Source of the DNA: Glutamicibacter arilaitensis Re117 | Lineage (GTDB): Bacteria > Actinomycetota > Actinomycetes > Actinomycetales > Micrococcaceae | Assembly: GCF_000197735.1 (NCBI RefSeq) | Contig: NC_014550.1 | Span: 2,604,001-2,668,000, forward strand | Direction: 5' to 3' | Length of the DNA: 64,000 nucleotides | Part shown: positions 1 to 8,404 of the stretch, piece by piece | How positions within the stretch are numbered: position 1 is the first letter of the stretch | Layout: each line of letters begins with the position of its first letter | The notes under the pieces: generated by a model | Told to the model about the DNA's origin: nothing | Database searches by the model: none | What the model saw: the letters and a program-made list of their open reading frames with translations, nothing else | Position numbers and translations under genes: made by a program

Positions 1-586
1 GTTTCGGGTTCTCTTCATTTCCGGGCTTGTCGAACTTGGACCAGATGTGGGCCGGGACAATCACCTGCTGGCCCAGTTCGTAGAGGGCCGGGGTGAATGC
101 CTGCTTGAAGTGGAACTCGATGGTCGAGTCATCGAGAGTCTTGATGGACTTCAGGTAGTCATAGCCGCCGAGCAGTTCCTTTTGCAGTTCAACTGAGAGC
201 TTGACGTCCTTGGACGTCAGCGGGGTGCCATCGGAGAATTTAACGCCCGGACGCAGATTGAAGACCAGGGACTTTCCGTCTTTGCCTGCACTCCACTCCG
301 TGGCCAGCCAAGGCACGGTGTCGCCGCCTGCCGGGTTGTAGACCAGCATGGATTCGTAAATGGACTGCCCGGTCATTGGCGCAGCATTGGGCGAGAAGGG
401 GTTGAAGTTTTTTGAGAAGGTTCCCATGTCCTCGCGCGGAATGGTCAGGAACGCGGCGTTGGCTGATCCGTCGCCCCCTTCAGTTCCGCCTGGATTCGAT
501 GCGACGCATCCGCTCAAGGCGAGGGTGCCGGCCACAGCGGTCGCGGCCACGGCAAGGTGCGCACGACGTAAGTATTTGATTATCAT
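1..586 (-). CDS. ABC transporter family-5 solute-binding lipoprotein (N-terminal part, gene runs off the left edge)
   Basis: Reading from ATG at 586, about 195 codons are present before the window ends. The protein starts with a charged n-region, a hydrophobic stretch and the lipobox LSGC with Cys at residue 27, so it is a membrane-anchored extracellular lipoprotein. After a Gly/Ser-rich linker the sequence is that of SBP family 5 (peptide/oligosaccharide receptors), including an N-F-N-P-F segment, Y-E-x-L followed by P-W-L-A-T-E-W, and the hallmark F-x-L-R-P-G-V-K-F-S-D-G-T-P-L-T. An AGGAAC ribosome site precedes the ATG. It lies 44 bp behind the probable end of the LacI regulator gene, so the two are likely co-transcribed, and the rest of the transporter should lie to the left. 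Family-5 receptors paired with LacI regulators in actinobacteria usually bind sugars; the ligand here is inference. Confidence 0.9.
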   Translation of the reverse strand, partial: MIIKYLRRAHLAVAATAVAGTLALSGCVASNPGGTEGGDGSANAAFLTIPREDMGTFSKNFNPFSPNAAPMTGQSIYESMLVYNPAGGDTVPWLATEWSAGKDGKSLVFNLRPGVKFSDGTPLTSKDVKLSVELQKELLGGYDYLKSIKTLDDSTIEFHFKQAFTPALYELGQQVIVPAHIWSKFDKPGNEENPK

Positions 587-1655
587 TGAAGTTCCTCATC
601 CATTCATGTGATGTGTAGCGGAGGGGAAGTTCATCTGCGGCCGTGCATGGCCACAGACGAACGAATGCTGGGGGGCAGCCGATGGTAATTTGGCGATTCT
701 CGATCGGCGAGCCCTCTACCATTTGATTCAATAGGGACACCCCCGCCATGCCCAGTTCTTCGAAGGGCAAGGCAATGGTTGTCAGCTTTGGCCGCATATG
801 CGGTGCCAGAATTTCCTGATCATCGAATCCGACGATTGAAATGTCTTTTCCCACCTGCAATCCGCGTTCCTTGATTGCGTCATAGGCGCCCATGGCGATC
901 CGGTCATTTCCGCAAAAAATTGCGGTAGGCGGATCCAGTTGGCTTAGCAGTGTTTGCGTACCGTGGTACCCGCTGTCGGCAGTTCCGTCACCAGGCACGA
1001 TCCGGGAATCATCGAATTCAATTCCGTGATCGCGCAGGGCCTGCTTCATACCGGCTTGGCGTCCGATTTGCGCAGGAATTCCTGTTTTGAGAGTGATGTG
1101 CCCGATGCTGGTGTGCCCGGCCTTGGCCAGGATTTCGGCGGCAGCGTATCCGCCGCCGAATTCGTCCGGAACAATTGATGGCAATTGGCCTCCGGCATCG
1201 AAGCAGTTGACCAGTACGCAGGGAACTGTTTTTGCATTTTCCGGCACCGTGATTTGGCGGTGCCAGGAAGTCGCGATGATCAATCCGCCAACCTGCTGTT
1301 CAAGCAGCTTCTCAACGGCGAGGTTGTCCATACCTGGATCATCGTCGCTGGGTGCGATAAGGAGGAAGTTGCCGTCTTTCCATGCTGCCTGCTGCGCTCC
1401 CTTGATCACGTCAGTGGCAAAGGGCGAGGTGGCAATTTCGGTCACCAGCCCGAACCAGGAGCTGCGTTTGCTGGCCAAGGTTCGTGCGGCTGCGTTGGGG
1501 CGGTAGCCCAGTTCGCGCGCCGTTTGGTTGATTCGTTCTCTTGTGGTTTCGGGGATGCTTGATTCCATCCGGCCGTTGAGTACGAATGAGACGGTTGTTC
1601 GGCTCACCCCGGCTGCTTTGGCAACGTCGGCCATGGTCACTGACTGCTGAGACAT
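480..1655 (-). CDS. LacI-family transcriptional regulator, C-terminus apparently frameshifted
   Basis: The first ~327 residues are a canonical LacI/GalR repressor: helix-turn-helix at residues 8-27 (V-T-M-A-D-V-A-K-A-A-G-V-S-R-T-T-V-S), hinge Y-R-P-N-A-A-A-R-T-L at about 52-61, then a periplasmic-binding-protein-like effector domain ending in V-G-F-D-D. The uninterrupted frame continues to 391 aa with non-family sequence and overlaps the next gene by 107 bp. One extra base in the six-G run at 670-675 would instead give a normal LacI tail (PPSIRSSVAMHGRR) and a stop at 633-631, making a 341-aa protein like its neighbour. The start ATG at 1655 has a strong GGGGAGGAGGGG site. It probably controls the transporter that follows, and itself through the palindrome upstream. 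The effector is unknown. Confidence 0.85.
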   Translation of the reverse strand: MSQQSVTMADVAKAAGVSRTTVSFVLNGRMESSIPETTRERINQTARELGYRPNAAARTLASKRSSWFGLVTEIATSPFATDVIKGAQQAAWKDGNFLLIAPSDDDPGMDNLAVEKLLEQQVGGLIIATSWHRQITVPENAKTVPCVLVNCFDAGGQLPSIVPDEFGGGYAAAEILAKAGHTSIGHITLKTGIPAQIGRQAGMKQALRDHGIEFDDSRIVPGDGTADSGYHGTQTLLSQLDPPTAIFCGNDRIAMGAYDAIKERGLQVGKDISIVGFDDQEILAPHMRPKLTTIALPFEELGMAGVSLLNQMVEGSPIENRQITIGCPPAFVRLWPCTAADELPLRYTSHEWMRNFNDNQILTSCAPCRGRDRCGRHPRLERMRRIESRRN

Positions 1656-1718
1656 GCCCCTCCTCCCCTTCGAGATCAGTGCGTTTCGCGTCGTGCCAAC
1701 GGTTTGCTAACACGATTC

Positions 1719-1776
1719 AGTAACGCGCGTTACTACGCTGTGAAATAAGGTAACCTACATCACTTACGGCTGTCAA
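1719..1776 (-). promoter_or_regulatory. Promoter and palindromic operator of the first lacI gene
   Basis: On the minus strand a perfect TTGACA -35 (1776-1771) is followed after 18 bp by TACCTT (1752-1747). Just downstream lies a perfect 16-bp palindrome, AGTAACGCGCGTTACT (1719-1734), with the central CG typical of LacI-family operators. Its position near +6 suits repression by steric block. The rest of the gap up to the next gene (1777-2025) shows nothing I can identify. Confidence 0.65.
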
Positions 1777-2025
1777 GGAAGAAGTTTTGCGGCAGTGAAG
1801 ATCATTGACAGGATCGATTCCTGACCGTCAAGGCCATGGATCCAAGACATCGGAATCCCTTGCTTCATTCAGCTGAGTAGGGCAAATGGGGCACGATGCC
1901 ACAGGGCAGAGGCGTAATCAGCATCCCGAAGCGTGGCAGCCATTCCCCGAAATGGCACGGGTGGACACAAAGGAAATCGTGGAAATCAGGTTCGCGGAAC
2001 CGGCCGGCTCGGTTGCGCCCGCGAG

Positions 2026-3054
2026 TCAGCGGGATTTCATGGACTCGCGCTCGATGAGCGGCATGTCGATCTGATGCTCCCCGGGCTCCAGCTTTCCATC
2101 GAGCAGAAGCTCAACGGCCAGAGCCCCCATCCCCTCATATGGAAGTCGAATAGAGGTCAATTGCGGGCGAAGGTAGCTGGCAATGATCTCGTCATCGAAA
2201 GACAGCACGGACAGGTCCGTTCCTGGCTTCAGGCCATTTTCGGCGAGCGCTTGGAAGACACCCATGGCCACGCGGTCATTGGCGCAAATGATGGCGTCAG
2301 GGTTGTACCCGTCGGCTAGCATCCGGATTGTTGCTTCATATCCGTCGGTGGGGTTCCAGTCGTCGAGCACCCAGTGGCCCAGTACTTCGAGGTTTGATTC
2401 CGCCAAGGCTCTGCGCAGGGAGCCGAAGCGGCGAGAGATACTTGGATAGGTTCGCGGATCCTTTTCGGCGTTTTCAAGTTCACCGATGACCGCAACACTC
2501 TTCGCCCCGGATTCGATAACCCTCTGCACTGCTTTAGCCCCCGAATCCATCTCATTGGGAAGCACTGCGACGCAAGGGCTGTCGTCAAGGCCGTTGACCA
2601 GCACGGTGGGCAATCCAGTTTTCGGGATCCTCAAATCACGTTGGCGAGAATCCATGAACCCAAGAATCAGCCCGTCAACGTCCCGGTGGGTCATCTGCGT
2701 TATTGCTTCAGCCATTTGCTCTGGCTTGCCGAAGGTCTCAGCAATGAGCACCGTATGGCCTCGCTCTTCCGCTGCGCGCAGGATGCCGGTGATCATTTCG
2801 GAAGCAAAACGAGTCACGGTAACTTGATCAGAGATGAACCCCAGGGTGCGCGTCTTCCCACTTCGCAAGGATTGGGCTGCCGCATTTGGCCGGTAACCCA
2901 GTTTCTTGGCGGCCGCGCGCACTCGTTCCGTGGCTTCGGCGGACAGTCGCGTGCCCGGTTTATTGTTCAGGATCATGCTGACGGCAGCCTTGGACATCCC
3001 CGAAGCTTCTGAAACGTCAGCAATTGTTATCCGCTTGGCTTTAGGCGATTCCAC
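2026..3054 (-). CDS. LacI-family repressor of the adjacent sucrose/fructan genes
   Basis: This is a 342-aa protein with all LacI parts: HTH at about residues 9-28 (I-T-I-A-D-V-S-E-A-S-G-M-S-K-A-A-V-S), hinge helix Y-R-P-N-A-A-A-Q-S-L-R-S-G near 55-67, effector domain with A-N-D-R-V-A-M-G and S-F-D-D, and the normal tail MPLIERESMKSR. It is divergently transcribed from the GH32-fructokinase-permease genes, with only 113 bp between the starts. That arrangement matches cscR in the E. coli csc regulon. It is likely a sucrose- or fructose-responsive repressor acting at the inverted repeats in the intergenic region. Function by context and family; the inducer is not determined. Confidence 0.88.
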   Translation of the reverse strand: MESPKAKRITIADVSEASGMSKAAVSMILNNKPGTRLSAEATERVRAAAKKLGYRPNAAAQSLRSGKTRTLGFISDQVTVTRFASEMITGILRAAEERGHTVLIAETFGKPEQMAEAITQMTHRDVDGLILGFMDSRQRDLRIPKTGLPTVLVNGLDDSPCVAVLPNEMDSGAKAVQRVIESGAKSVAVIGELENAEKDPRTYPSISRRFGSLRRALAESNLEVLGHWVLDDWNPTDGYEATIRMLADGYNPDAIICANDRVAMGVFQALAENGLKPGTDLSVLSFDDEIIASYLRPQLTSIRLPYEGMGALAVELLLDGKLEPGEHQIDMPLIERESMKSR

Positions 3055-3073
3055 ATTTCCCTCTTGAGACAGT

Positions 3074-3151
3074 TCGAATGCAATTATTCGACCCTAGCCT
3101 ATTGCAGTGATTCGGCCGCGCTGTTAGAGTCTTGTGCTAAATCCATTTAGC
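3074..3151 (+). promoter_or_regulatory. Promoter and two inverted repeats ahead of the sucrose operon
   Basis: TTGCAG (3102-3107), a 17-bp spacer and TAGAGT (3125-3130) form a good sigma-70-type promoter for the GH32 gene. The expected start site near 3137 falls inside an inverted repeat with 7-bp arms, GCTAAAT-cc-ATTTAGC (3136-3151), the best operator candidate. A second repeat, TCGAAT-6 bp-ATTCGA (3074-3091), lies closer to the divergent lacI gene and may serve that promoter. Confidence 0.65.
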
Positions 3152-3167
3152 CAACTCATATCGAAGG

Positions 3168-4649
3168 ATGGCAGCGTTGCCCGAAACTCAACAGGTCGCG
3201 GTGAAGCGACCACAGCTACATTTCACTGCGAAGAAAAACTGGATCAATGACCCCAATGGATTGTTCTTTGACGGAGAGCAATACCACCTGTACTTCCAGC
3301 ACAATCCTCACGGCGTAGGCCACGGATTCATGTCTTGGGGCCACGCGGTCAGCACCGATCTGGTGAACTGGGAAGAACTTCCTATCGCGATTCTGCACGG
3401 CGACATGGCTGATATCTTCTCCGGCTCCATCGTGGTGGACCACGAAAATACCAGCGGCTTCGGCGACGGCACGGTTGCGCCGGTCGTTGCCATCTACACC
3501 GCGGCAGCCAAGGATGAGACCAACCAGTCCCAAGCCATCGCCTACTCGCTGGATGGTGGAATCACTTTCACCAAATACGAGCAGAATCCAGTTCTGGATC
3601 GAGGGTCCAAGGACTTCCGCGACCCAAAGGTCATCCGATACGAATCCGAGCAGGGTTCCTTCTGGGTCATGGTTGCTGTTGAAGCCATTGATCGCCGAGT
3701 GATGATCTACCGTTCTGAGAACCTCAAGGACTGGACCGAGCTCTCCAGCTTCGGACCCCAGGCTGCTGTTGCCGGAATCTGGGAATGCCCAGATCTATTC
3801 CAGCTACCAGTTGCCGGCACAGACCAGCTGAAGTGGGTTCTAATTGTTTCGCTGAACCCAGGCGGCGTGGCCGGCGGCTCAGGTACCCAGTACTTCATTG
3901 GTGAATTCAACGGCACCACCTTCACTCCTGATGAGACTCAGGAAACTTGGGATAGCTTCGGATACGAATCCTTGAAGCAGGGCGACTGGCTGGACTGGGG
4001 GCGCGACTTCTATGCAGGTGTCAGCTTCCACGGCTTGCCACTAGACGAGCAAACTCTCATTGCCTGGATGAGCAACTGGGACTACGCCCGCGACCTCCCC
4101 CACGATGGATGGCGCGGATCCATGAGCGCCGCACGCCGGCTGGATTTGGTGAAAGACTCCAACGGCAAGTTTGACATTCGCCAGCGCATTCTCGGATTGC
4201 CAAAAGCCGACGTTGCATCAAGCAAGGCCAACGCTGGCGAAAATCGTATTGAGCTGGGCTCCCCCGCTCTGGTTGAACTGACGTTTGCTACGAGCCCAAT
4301 CGAACCAGCAGTCCTTTCCTTATTCCGCGCCGATGACACTCTTATCAGCGAACTCACCGTTGAATCCGAATTGATTCAGCACCGCCGCGAAGCAGGCAAG
4401 GTAGACCACGAGCTCTACGCCTCCAACCAGCGCATGCCTCTGCCCGTTGGTTCGGATGAACTAGATGTGAAAGTTCTCGTGGATCACGGATCTATCGAAA
4501 TCCTAGCTGCTGGTGGTCGACGTTCCCTTACGGATCAGCTCACCGGTGAGGCAGCGCTGGCCTACGCGACCTTGCGCGTCGCAACGGGTGCGAATGCGTC
4601 TTTCAAAGTTCAAGAACTCTTTGATAACGCACTGGAGTCCAAGGCATGA
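3168..4649 (+). CDS. cscA: GH32 beta-fructosidase (sucrose / sucrose-6-phosphate hydrolase or exo-fructanase)
   Basis: The 493-aa protein hydrolyses terminal beta-fructosyl bonds of sucrose or fructo-oligosaccharides. The three GH32 catalytic motifs are visible: W-I-N-D-P-N-G with nucleophile Asp28, F-R-D-P near residues 149-152 (transition-state Asp), and W-E-C-P at 205-208 with acid/base Glu206. The C-terminal ~140 residues fit the GH32 beta-sandwich. There is no signal peptide, so it is cytoplasmic and works on sugar imported by the permease two genes down. It opens a three-gene operon and overlaps the kinase by 4 bp. The ATG at 3168 has its GAAGG directly abutting, while TTG at 3177 sits 7-8 nt from GAAGGA and may be the true start. 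Sucrose is the likeliest substrate; levan or inulin oligomers are alternatives. Confidence 0.92.
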   Translation: MAALPETQQVAVKRPQLHFTAKKNWINDPNGLFFDGEQYHLYFQHNPHGVGHGFMSWGHAVSTDLVNWEELPIAILHGDMADIFSGSIVVDHENTSGFGDGTVAPVVAIYTAAAKDETNQSQAIAYSLDGGITFTKYEQNPVLDRGSKDFRDPKVIRYESEQGSFWVMVAVEAIDRRVMIYRSENLKDWTELSSFGPQAAVAGIWECPDLFQLPVAGTDQLKWVLIVSLNPGGVAGGSGTQYFIGEFNGTTFTPDETQETWDSFGYESLKQGDWLDWGRDFYAGVSFHGLPLDEQTLIAWMSNWDYARDLPHDGWRGSMSAARRLDLVKDSNGKFDIRQRILGLPKADVASSKANAGENRIELGSPALVELTFATSPIEPAVLSLFRADDTLISELTVESELIQHRREAGKVDHELYASNQRMPLPVGSDELDVKVLVDHGSIEILAAGGRRSLTDQLTGEAALAYATLRVATGANASFKVQELFDNALESKA

Positions 4650-5551
4650 GCCGCATTAGCGTAATGGGCGAATCCCTCGTCGACGTTGTTGAAGAAACTG
4701 CGCATCCTGGCGGATCACCGCTGAATGTCGCCGTCGGGCTTGCCCGGCTGGGACATGATGTTCAGTTCTATACGGAATTCGGTCAGGATTCCTACGGCAT
4801 TCAAATTGCGGAGCACCTGGATCAGGCGGGAGTGCATGTTGCCCCCGGCTCAGTAACTGGGCATCCCACGTCCGTAGCCCAGGTAGTGATGGATGAGCAC
4901 TTCAATGCTCGATACACCTTCGACATCCACCAGCAGATTCCTGCTGTCCCCGCTGATGATTCCAGCGAATTGCTGCACACCGGTTCCATCGCTGCTTGGA
5001 TTGAACCCTCGGGTCAAATCATTGTCGATGCTTTCAAGAATGCATCAGACGATTCACTTCGAAGCTATGACCCTAACCTCCGTCCGGATCTTGTCGAGGA
5101 CAGGGACTCGGCTTTGCAACGCATTGAGCTGCTGATGGGCCTGAGCCACATAGTGAAGCTCAGCGACGTTGATGGTCAGTGGCTATACCCAGACCTAGAG
5201 CCATGGGAGGTTCTGAAGCACGTAGCCAGCCTCGGCCCAGCCTTGGCAGTGATGACTCAGGGTGGCGATGGTTGCGTGGCGCTTTCCTCGGGACGGCAAT
5301 TTGATGTCGCTGCCTCTCCCACCAATCTTGTGGACACCATAGGTGCCGGGGATGCCTTCATGTCCGGGCTGCTCTTTGGAGTGCTGGCTAATCCAGAATT
5401 CGCTCAAGCTCTTCGTCACGGCGCAACGGCTGAGTCTCAAGATGTTGAAGAGGCACTTCGTCAGGCATTAACCTCAGCTGCACTGACAGTGGCACAAGCC
5501 GGAGCCAATCCCCCGTGGATTAAAGACTTCTCCCTCGCAATCGCTCAGTAA
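4646..5551 (+). CDS. cscK: PfkB-family fructokinase
   Basis: This 301-aa ribokinase/PfkB sugar kinase phosphorylates the fructose released by the neighbouring GH32 enzyme. The N-terminal G-E-S-L-V-D and the P-G-G-S-P-L-N-V-A-V-G-L-A-R-L-G motif bind the sugar. The C-terminal signature D-T-I-G-A-G-D-A-F-M-S-G carries the catalytic base Asp236. The start overlaps the GH32 stop (ATGA), which indicates translational coupling. Length is normal for bacterial fructokinases. The sugar preference is inferred from the operon; other ketohexoses are possible. Confidence 0.88.
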   Translation: MSRISVMGESLVDVVEETAHPGGSPLNVAVGLARLGHDVQFYTEFGQDSYGIQIAEHLDQAGVHVAPGSVTGHPTSVAQVVMDEHFNARYTFDIHQQIPAVPADDSSELLHTGSIAAWIEPSGQIIVDAFKNASDDSLRSYDPNLRPDLVEDRDSALQRIELLMGLSHIVKLSDVDGQWLYPDLEPWEVLKHVASLGPALAVMTQGGDGCVALSSGRQFDVAASPTNLVDTIGAGDAFMSGLLFGVLANPEFAQALRHGATAESQDVEEALRQALTSAALTVAQAGANPPWIKDFSLAIAQ

Positions 5552-5590
5552 CTACGCTTCGCAGCGTTCACGAAAGAATCCAGGACAAAG

Positions 5591-6889
5591 ATGGCTGGCA
5601 TTACGACTACTTACAAAAATCCTATTTACCTCCAGAGTTCCTTCTCGATGCTCCTGTTCTTCGCATCGTGGGGCATTTGGTGGTCCTTCTTCCAGATCTG
5701 GCTCACCAGCGAATCAGCAGGTCTAGGACTCACCGGGGCACAGGTCGGTACGCTCTACTCGGTAAACTCGCTGGCAACGCTGATCCTGATGTTTGCCTAC
5801 GGGGCCATTCAGGATCGGCTTGGCGACAGAAAGCATCTGGCCACCATTCTTGCCTCGGTGACCGCCCTGATCGGGCCATTCTGCACGTGGGTCTACCAGC
5901 CACTATTGCAGTCCCAGTTCATGGCCGGCGTGCTCATTGGCGCCATTGTCTTGTCAACTGGTTTCCTAGCCGGAGTTGGGCTATTTGAAGCCTTGACCGA
6001 ACGCTACAGTCGCCGTTTCAACTTTGAATACGGGCAGGCCCGCATGTGGGGGTCCTTTGGCTACGCTCTGGTCGCATTGGCGGCCGGCTTCCTGTTCACT
6101 ATCAACCCCATGCTGAACTTCTGGATCGGGTCCGTTCTGGGCCTGGCCCATCTCCTGCTGCTGGTGCTGGGCCGTACCAATAGACAGCCAGTGATCGCCG
6201 CCGGTTCCGGCACGAAAATTCTTTCCCCCGCAACTACACCGACAATTCGTGAGATGTTCAGGCTATTCCGTCTGCCGAGTCTCTGGCTGATCATCTTGTT
6301 CGTCATGCTCTCTTGGACGTTCTACACCGTCTTCGACCAGCAGATGTTCCCCGAATTCTACACCGGCCTATTTGAATCACCCGAGACCGGACAGCGGGTA
6401 TACGGAATCTTGAACTCAGTTCAGGTGTTCGTTGAAGCAGCCATGCTTGGCATCATCCCCCTAGTCATGCGCCGGATAGGCATTCGTTCAGCATTGCTAC
6501 TGGGAGTGGCCATCATGTTTGTCCGCATCATCAGCTGCGCCCTGGTTGACGATCCGGTGCTGGTCTCGGCAATCAAGATGTTGCATGCCATTGAGACACC
6601 GCTATTCATCTTGCCGATCTTCCGTTACTTCACGCTGCACTTCAATCCGGCACTGTCGGCAACCCTATACATGGTTGGGTTCCAAGTATCGGCACAGATT
6701 GGCAACGTCATTCTGTCCACTCCCCTCGGCGCGCTCCATGACCGTATGGGCTACCAGCAGACCTTCATCGTGATTTCTCTAGTTGTGCTATTAGCTGGGA
6801 TCTACGGATTCTTCGCTCTCAAAAAAGATGATCAGCAGGTAGATGGTGACCCGTTCATGCGTCATGCAAAAGCTGCCATGAACTCATAG
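5591..6889 (+). CDS. cscB: LacY/CscB-type oligosaccharide:H+ symporter
   Basis: This 432-aa, 12-helix MFS protein imports sucrose or a related oligosaccharide with protons. It belongs to the OHS (LacY) family: the first helix and W-L sequence, the G-x-x-x-D-R-L-G-D-R-K loop after helix 2, and above all the segment S-R-R-F-N-F-E-Y-G-Q-A-R-M-W-G, which corresponds to the LacY region around Glu126 and Arg144 that binds substrate. LacY-type symporters are uncommon in actinobacteria, so horizontal acquisition of the regulon is possible. It is third in the operon, 39 bp after the kinase, with an AGGA site before ATG, and is followed by a terminator. Confidence 0.88.
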   Translation: MAGITTTYKNPIYLQSSFSMLLFFASWGIWWSFFQIWLTSESAGLGLTGAQVGTLYSVNSLATLILMFAYGAIQDRLGDRKHLATILASVTALIGPFCTWVYQPLLQSQFMAGVLIGAIVLSTGFLAGVGLFEALTERYSRRFNFEYGQARMWGSFGYALVALAAGFLFTINPMLNFWIGSVLGLAHLLLLVLGRTNRQPVIAAGSGTKILSPATTPTIREMFRLFRLPSLWLIILFVMLSWTFYTVFDQQMFPEFYTGLFESPETGQRVYGILNSVQVFVEAAMLGIIPLVMRRIGIRSALLLGVAIMFVRIISCALVDDPVLVSAIKMLHAIETPLFILPIFRYFTLHFNPALSATLYMVGFQVSAQIGNVILSTPLGALHDRMGYQQTFIVISLVVLLAGIYGFFALKKDDQQVDGDPFMRHAKAAMNS

Positions 6890-6904
6890 CTGACTATTAG
6901 GCGA

Positions 6905-6948
6905 AGCGGGGTGGGATGTTGTCGAATTCGACGACGTCCCACCCCGCT
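6905..6948 (+). terminator. Terminator-like hairpin after the sucrose operon
   Basis: A perfect 12-bp stem (6905-6916 with 6937-6948) encloses a loop that itself contains the palindrome GTCGAATTCGAC. No long T-run follows, so it could be partly Rho-assisted. The following stretch to 7123 holds only the leader of the next gene. Confidence 0.7.
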
Positions 6949-7123
6949 CTCGTTTGAGTAAGTAATGTCAAAAATGCGCAACTTCTGCATTGGGTTTATT
7001 TATGTTCCACACCTATTGGCGATGACTTAATTTGATCATTTCGTCACTCTGGATTCCTACGATCTAAACATTGTCGCCACCATAATTACACGGCGAATCA
7101 CAGAATCATTTTGAAAGGTCTCC

Positions 7124-8296
7124 ATGAAAACATCGTCTTCTGTTCCACGTCGCGGGTTATTGGTTGCCGGCACCGCAGCCGCTATCACCGGACTCTTCGC
7201 CGCCAACAGCGCAACTGCATCCCCAGCACCGGCTGAGAATCCGGGAACGGCCCCCAGCCCAAAACTGAAATTCGCGGCAGATGGCAAGTTCAAGATCGTT
7301 CAGTTCAATGACACCTAGGATGGACCGCGCACCGATCGTCGCACCATTGAGCTGATGGAGAAGGTGCTGGATGCCGAGAAGCCCGGCTTCGCCCTGATCA
7401 ACGGCGATGTAATCAATGGCTCCTCTCAAACAGTTACCGAAGTCAAGCAGGCTATCAACAACGTCGTGCAGCCGATGGAGTCCCGCGGTATCCCTTGGGC
7501 ACTTACCTTCGGCAATCACGATGAAGATTCAATGCCCAACGGCACAGGCATGGACGAGGCAAAGATTCTGGACTTCATCCGAAGCTATGAGTTCAATGCC
7601 AACTCGAAGAATGACAAGATTGTTGGCGAATCGAATTCCCAGTTGCTGATCGCTTCCTCGAAGAGCGCCAAACCTGTCTTTGGCATCTGGCTGCTTGATT
7701 CGAACCGCTACGCTCCAAAGACTGTTGGCGGCCAGGACTTCGAGGGCCTCATGTCCTACGACTGGATCCGTCCCGAGCAGATCGCTTGGTATCGTCAGGC
7801 TTCCATAGCCACCGAAAACCGCTACGGCAAGGTTCAGTCGCTAATGTTCTTCCACCTACCACTGTGGGAGCACAACCACATGTGGTACGGCGCCCAGTTC
7901 ACCTCGAACGACGCTGACCACGAGAAGGCCATCAAGAAGCACTCTATCGTCGGAGTGAAGAACGAGGGCGTCTACACCGGCGCATTCAATTCCGGCATGT
8001 TCGCCGCGCTGCAGGAACGCGGAGATGTCCGGGGCGTGTACTGCGGCCACGACCACATCAACACCTACATGGGTGACTACTACGGCATCGAGCTCGGCTA
8101 CGGTCCAGGTACCGGTTTCGGCACCTACGGCCTCGGTGGGACCGAGAACCATCACCTACGCGGCGCCCGGGTCTTCGAACTCGACGAGAACAAGAAAAGC
8201 GTTTACGCCGGAACCCGCACCGTGTTCGCCAAGGATCTGGGTATCGACATGGGTACTCAGGGACAGCCAATCGACGGGCCACTGCCGCTTCCATAG
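7124..8296 (+). pseudogene. Tat-type secreted metallophosphoesterase interrupted by an amber codon
   Basis: One reading frame of 391 codons is broken only by TAG at 7316-7318 (codon 65). The N-terminus has a twin-arginine-like signal (V-P-R-R-G-L-L-V-A-G) and an Ala-rich cleavage region. The stop falls in the first metal motif, F-N-D-T-stop-D-G; relatives have Gln here (CAG to TAG, one transition). Beyond it all other calcineurin-like motifs are intact: G-D-V-I-N-G, G-N-H-D-E-D, F-F-H-L-P-L-W-E-H and the GHDH motif in Y-C-G-H-D-H-I-N-T. The remainder could be restarted at ATG 7355 (313 aa), but without the export signal and the first metal ligands it should be inactive. A good AAAGG site precedes ATG 7124. 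It may be a recent pseudogene or a sequencing error; the substrate is unknown. Confidence 0.85.
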
Positions 8297-8312
8297 CCAA
8301 GACAAGTTCTGA

Positions 8313-8366
8313 GCAAGACGAAACCGACCGACGAATGAGCGATTTCGTCTTGCCCAGACATTTTTT
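8313..8366 (+). terminator. Rho-independent terminator after the phosphoesterase
   Basis: The arms GCAAGACGAAA and TTTCGTCTTGC (8313-8323 and 8343-8353) form an 11-bp stem, followed within 8 nt by six T (8361-8366). Confidence 0.8.
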
Positions 8367-8404
8367 ACCGCAGCGAAACTGGTAACGGCAAATTATCGAA
8401 CAGC

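Noticed and set aside
6921..6932. Palindrome GTCGAATTCGAC as an operator
   Set aside because: It lies inside the loop of the terminator after the sucrose operon and so is best read as part of that hairpin.
7316..7318. TAG in the phosphoesterase as a recoded amino acid (pyrrolysine or suppression)
   Set aside because: Nothing in the window suggests recoding, relatives have Gln here, and one C-to-T change explains it.
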